Below, piece by piece: positions 33,971 to 36,464 of a stretch of 36,464 nt of DNA. Below the pieces are notes generated by a model. That model saw only the letters and a list, made by a program, of their open reading frames with translations, was not told the DNA's origin and made no database searches. This DNA is from an uncultured Verrucomicrobiota bacterium. GTDB lineage: Bacteria; Verrucomicrobiota; Kiritimatiellia; SS1-B-03-39; UBA6053. Location: assembly GCA_937127435.1 (NCBI GenBank), contig CAKZLZ010000162.1:1-36464 (forward strand), in the 5' to 3' direction. Both the position numbers and the translations under genes were made by a program. Position 1 is the stretch's first letter; the number at the start of each line of letters is the position of its first letter.

Positions 33971-35236
33971 TCACGAACCCACCTCCATAATTTCATCCAT
34001 GCAGGTGGTGTAGCGGGGGCTGAGTTGTTGTTGGCGGAGTTTCCACTCTTCCCGACGAAAGCCGGCCGAGGCCGTGCGCAGGGTGGCTTTTCCGTATTTT
34101 GTATTGATCCGGTCCATCACCTGCATGAGTTGGGTATGCCGGGGTTGCGGATCGGGATCGAAAAGGTTTTGCTGCACCGCCGAGGGCACCACCAAATTGG
34201 AAAGCCAAATGCCCACTTTCTTGTAACGGTATCCGGGGACGAAAATTCGTTCGAATCCCAGGGCCGCATAATGGCAGAGGGCAGGGGTATCGTTGGTGGG
34301 GACGGGGAGTTTAAGTTGGGTTTGGTTACTGTATTGTTTGTCCTCGGGACGAAAACGGTTGGTTTCCAAAAATACGGTCATCCGCCCGGCAATCCGGTTT
34401 TGCTTGCGGAGCTTTACCGCCACTTCGGCCACGTACCAGGCCAGGGCCTCCTGAATTAATTTTTTGTCTTCCAGATTTTTCCCAACGCTTTTGGCGGTAC
34501 CGATCATTTGTTTTGCGGGGGGCGTGACCTCCAGCTGCAACTGCGGAATTCCTTCGAGTTCGCGTTTGAGCCGAAGTCCGGTGACGGTAAGTTCTTTGCG
34601 CACCCAGACATCGGGCAACTGAATGAAATCCCAGGCGGTATGCACCTGACGTTCATGCAGACGTTTGGCAATACGTTTCCCGATCCCCCAAATATCTTCC
34701 ACCTGAAAATCTTTCAGGCAGGCCGCGCGGGTTTCATCATCCGCAATCACAAACACATTTTTGTTCCGCTCCCGTTCACGTTTGGCCATCCGGCTGGCCA
34801 CTTTGGTCAGGGCTTTGGTGGGCGCGATACCGACGCCTACGGGCAGTCCGGTCCATTGATGCACCCGCTGCCGCAAACGTTGTCCGTAGATCTGTAAATC
34901 CAGCTCGGTTTCGGGGACTTCCAGGAAAGCTTCGTCGATGCTGTAGACTTCCAGGGCGGGGGTGAGCGTGGACAAGGTTTCCATTACCCGCTTGCTCATG
35001 TCGCCATAGAGCGGGTAGTTCGAAGAAAAAATCGAAACCCCGTGTTTTTCCAGTTCAGGCAGCACTTGGAAAGCCGGTTTCCACATCGGAACCCCGAGTG
35101 CTTTCGCCTCCCGGTTGGCCGCAATGATACATCCATCGTTGTTGCTCAATACCACCACCGGTCTTCCCCAGAGATCGGGTCGGAAAACCTGTTCGCAACT
35201 TGCGTAGAAACTATTGACGTCGACGAGTGCTTTCAT
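33971..35236 (-). CDS. umuC: UmuC, Y-family DNA polymerase V catalytic subunit
   Basis: This 421-residue Y-family polymerase has the metal-binding residues Asp6 (MKALVDVNSFYASCE) and Asp101-Glu102 (YSIDEAFLEV). It also has SNNDGCIIAANREAKALG, typical of UmuC as opposed to DinB, and the thumb region GVGIAPTKALTKVASRMAK. With cleaved UmuD it performs error-prone translesion synthesis after DNA damage. It lies downstream of umuD in the same direction, separated by 47 bp that contain one arm of a GC-rich inverted repeat. It converges on pal and the REPIN-like element. Confidence 0.95.
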   Translation of the reverse strand: MKALVDVNSFYASCEQVFRPDLWGRPVVVLSNNDGCIIAANREAKALGVPMWKPAFQVLPELEKHGVSIFSSNYPLYGDMSKRVMETLSTLTPALEVYSIDEAFLEVPETELDLQIYGQRLRQRVHQWTGLPVGVGIAPTKALTKVASRMAKRERERNKNVFVIADDETRAACLKDFQVEDIWGIGKRIAKRLHERQVHTAWDFIQLPDVWVRKELTVTGLRLKRELEGIPQLQLEVTPPAKQMIGTAKSVGKNLEDKKLIQEALAWYVAEVAVKLRKQNRIAGRMTVFLETNRFRPEDKQYSNQTQLKLPVPTNDTPALCHYAALGFERIFVPGYRYKKVGIWLSNLVVPSAVQQNLFDPDPQPRHTQLMQVMDRINTKYGKATLRTASAGFRREEWKLRQQQLSPRYTTCMDEIMEVGS

Positions 35237-35248
35237 GAATGATGTGGT

Positions 35249-35320
35249 GGAGCAGGGGCGCCCCCGCCCCCATGAAAGTGATTCTAAACAGTGTTGTGGG
35301 GGCGGGGGCGCCCCCGCTCC
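35249..35320. repeat. GC-rich inverted repeat at the umuD/umuC junction
   Basis: The 24-bp arms at 35249-35272 and 35297-35320 are reverse complements with one mismatch, separated by 24 bp. The right arm contains the perfect palindrome GCGGGGGCGCCCCCGC; the left arm is the same but for one base. The arrangement is REPIN-like but unrelated in sequence to the element at 33862. The right arm lies inside the 3' end of umuD, the left arm in the umuD-umuC spacer. Confidence 0.7.
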
Positions 35321-35778
35321 AACCTCTTTCCCGGAGATGCATTTCCTTCCCGGTGGATCACGTGCGTGACCACGCCCCAGATGCGGTTGTCTTCTTCTTC
35401 GTTGAGTTCCAGATCCGGATAGGCGGGATTGGCGGCGCGGAGCAGGGCTCTATCTTTTTTTAACACCAAATGTTTGACCGTGAATCCTCCATCCAGCCAG
35501 GCCAGCACCATGCTGCCGCTGCGGGGAACCTGAGAGCGGTCGATCAGAATGAGATCTCCATCCTGGAGGTTGGCATCCCGCATGGAATCGCCGCGCACCC
35601 GGGCCAGAAAGGTGGAGGTGGGATTTTGTACGAGTTCACGGTTGAGGTCGATGCGGTCTTCCAAATAATCATCGGCGGGTGAGGGGAAGCCCGCAGGCAA
35701 CAGCGTTTCCATACGGCGCAACGGCGGGTCGGCTACCGGATCGTTAATCATGTAAAGGGAGATGGCAGGTGTTTTCAT
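35284..35778 (-). CDS. umuD: UmuD, LexA-like (S24) self-cleaving protein with repeat-derived tail
   Basis: From the ATG at 35778 the protein has 164 residues. LLPAGFPSPADDYLEDRIDLN corresponds to the UmuD cleavage region, with Ala29-Gly30 in place of the usual Cys/Ala-Gly bond. The catalytic Ser65 is in RGDSM and Lys102 in FTVKHL. UmuD is cleaved on RecA filaments and then activates UmuC. The conserved part ends at about VTHVIHREG; the last ~20 residues are Arg/Pro-rich and partly encoded by the inverted repeat arm 35297-35320. An upstream frame extension runs into the 68-bp repeat array and is rejected. The promoter at 35787-35815 is so close that the mRNA would be nearly leaderless. Confidence 0.9.
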   Translation of the reverse strand: MKTPAISLYMINDPVADPPLRRMETLLPAGFPSPADDYLEDRIDLNRELVQNPTSTFLARVRGDSMRDANLQDGDLILIDRSQVPRSGSMVLAWLDGGFTVKHLVLKKDRALLRAANPAYPDLELNEEEDNRIWGVVTHVIHREGNASPGKRLERGRPRPHNTV

Positions 35779-35786
35779 TAAACACA

Positions 35787-35815
35787 TGTATAGTTTACGG
35801 GGCGATGAAAGGCAA
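35787..35815 (-). promoter_or_regulatory. Predicted umuDC promoter with overlapping palindrome
   Basis: On the minus strand TTGCCT (35815-35810) and TATACA (35792-35787) are separated by exactly 17 bp. TAAAC-N9-GTTTA (35779-35797) surrounds the -10 box and is a candidate damage-response operator. The umuD ATG at 35778 begins only 8 bp after the -10 box, so the transcript would have almost no 5' leader. Confidence 0.45.
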
Positions 35816-35836
35816 GGGGAAAGATGAGGGGATGCA

Positions 35837-36128
35837 GGGACGGCGCCTGCCCGAGCTGTCGCCCGCGACGGCCAGGGGGACGCCGTCGGTCCAGAACCGG
35901 AGGGCCCGCGTCTCGCGGTCCAGCTACCCAAGTTATGGGACGGCGGGACGCCGTCGGTCCGGAACCGGAGGGCCCGCGTCTCGCGGTCCAGCTGCCCAAG
36001 TTATGGGACGGCGTGACTCCGTCGGTCCGGAACCGGAGGGCCCGCGTCTCGCGGTCCAGCTACCCAAGTTATGGGACGGCGCCTGCCCGAGCTGTCGCCC
36101 GCGACGGCCAGGGGGACGCCGTCGGTCC
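35837..36128. repeat. GC-rich 68-bp tandem repeat array with 56-bp direct repeats at both ends
   Basis: Two full units of 68 bp (35937-36004 and 36005-36072) are preceded by a variant unit and bounded by an identical 56-bp segment at 35837-35892 and 36073-36128. Units contain short hairpins, for example GACGGCG-GGA-CGCCGTC and CCGCG-TCT-CGCGG. The period is not a multiple of three and the frames shift between units, so it is not coding. It fills the gap between the umuD promoter and the trpG stop (6 bp away). Confidence 0.85.
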
Positions 36129-36134
36129 GGGGCC

Positions 36135-36464
36135 TCAGATCACCAAAAAATTCCGCATCAGGGTCATACCTTCCTGGGTGAGCACGGATTCCGGATGGAA
36201 TTGCACACCAAATACGGGAAGCGTTTTGTGGGCCAGCCCCATGATTTCACCTTCTTCGGTCCAGGCGGTGACGCGCAGGCAGTCGGGCAGGGAGGCTTTT
36301 TCCACGATCAGGGAATGATAGCGGGTGGCATCGAAGGGATTCGGCATGTCTGTAAACACACTGGTGCCGTCGTGATGCATGGGGGAGGTTTTGCCGTGCA
36401 TCAGGCGGTCGGCACGGACCACTTTGCCACCGAAGGCATGTCCGATGGACTGATGACCGAGGCA
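36135..36464 (-). CDS. trpG: Anthranilate/aminodeoxychorismate synthase glutaminase subunit (N-terminus beyond window)
   Basis: The minus-strand frame is open from 36464 to a TGA at 36135-36137 (109 residues). It begins at the window edge with [18 protein letters not shown], the class I glutamine amidotransferase nucleophile region (the Cys of CLGHQ). The block [11 protein letters not shown] supplies the catalytic His and Glu. The intermediate sequence ([20 protein letters not shown]) fits TrpG/PabA, which deliver ammonia to anthranilate or aminodeoxychorismate synthase. TrpG and PabA cannot be told apart here. The N-terminal half lies outside the window. Confidence 0.92.
   Translation of the reverse strand, partial: CLGHQSIGHAFGGKVVRADRLMHGKTSPMHHDGTSVFTDMPNPFDATRYHSLIVEKASLPDCLRVTAWTEEGEIMGLAHKTLPVFGVQFHPESVLTQEGMTLMRNFLVI

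Noticed and set aside
35779..35931. Upstream extension of umuD into the repeat array
   Set aside because: It adds an Arg/Pro/Ser-rich stretch with no UmuD similarity and would place the predicted promoter inside the coding region.
35837..36128. CRISPR array
   Set aside because: Whole 68-bp units are repeated head to tail without unique spacers, and no cas genes are present.
35824..36318. 164-codon plus-strand frame over the 68-bp array
   Set aside because: The translation is Arg/Pro/Gly-rich noise from a repeat whose period is not a multiple of three, and its 3' part is antisense to trpG.

Overview
The window looks like chromosome of a free-living Gram-negative heterotroph of the PVC group, most likely a Verrucomicrobiota lineage (Puniceicoccales/Opitutae-like) or a close neighbour such as Lentisphaerota or Kiritimatiellota. 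The reasons are cysteine-type sulfatases mixed with SGNH and alpha/beta-hydrolase esterases, a GntR regulator with a LacI-like sensor domain, Bat (MoxR/vWA/TPR) operons, and a Tol-Pal operon. This placement is inference from gene content; no rRNA or other marker is present.

Layout. 1-2019 (minus): a SASA-type esterase and a sulfatase cut by the window start. 2183-8596 (plus): Bat operon 1, in the order moxR, DUF58, DUF4381-like, batA, batB, TPR protein, with overlapping or nearly abutting genes. 8721-10505: an M23-peptidase-like protein and a BASS transporter. 10822-20400: a catabolic block with an exported esterase, a GntP-type permease, a four-gene minus-strand operon (FAD oxidoreductase, SGNH hydrolase, alpha/beta esterase, SASA esterase), the GntR/LacI-type regulator and a second sulfatase. 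20460-20663: a tiny cysteine-rich protein. 27118-20693 (minus): Bat operon 2, with the same six families in the same order, pointing toward operon 1. 27284-30001: AlkC DNA glycosylase, a catalytically dead REP-type (Y1) transposase relative, and a PTS IIA domain. 30067-33858: tolQ-tolR-tolA/tonB-tolB-pal. 33971-35778 (minus): umuD-umuC. 35837-36128: a GC-rich 68-bp tandem repeat array. 36135-36464: the C-terminal part of trpG, cut by the window end.

How the genes work together. The sulfatases, esterases, oxidoreductase and permease look like a small regulon for a sulfated or acylated carbohydrate or related acid. Near-identical palindromes with a TGTATATACA core lie in the promoter regions of its transcription units (2094, 10662, 17597; variants at 11752 and 18862). 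The GntR/LacI-type protein at 17713 is the obvious candidate to bind them. The two Bat operons bracket this block in convergent orientation and are old paralogs, not a fresh duplication.

The most unusual items are: (1) the predicted palindrome regulon; (2) two complete, diverged Bat operons in one 25-kb stretch, one with a ~50-residue insert just after the MIDAS loop of BatB; (3) a REP-type transposase relative that has lost both HUH histidines and the catalytic tyrosine but keeps a DnaA-domain-IV-like C-terminus; (4) two REPIN-like inverted pairs, one of which supplies the C-terminal tail of UmuD; and (5) the 68-bp array filling the umuD-trpG gap. No rRNA, tRNA, CRISPR array, intact insertion sequence or prophage was recognised.
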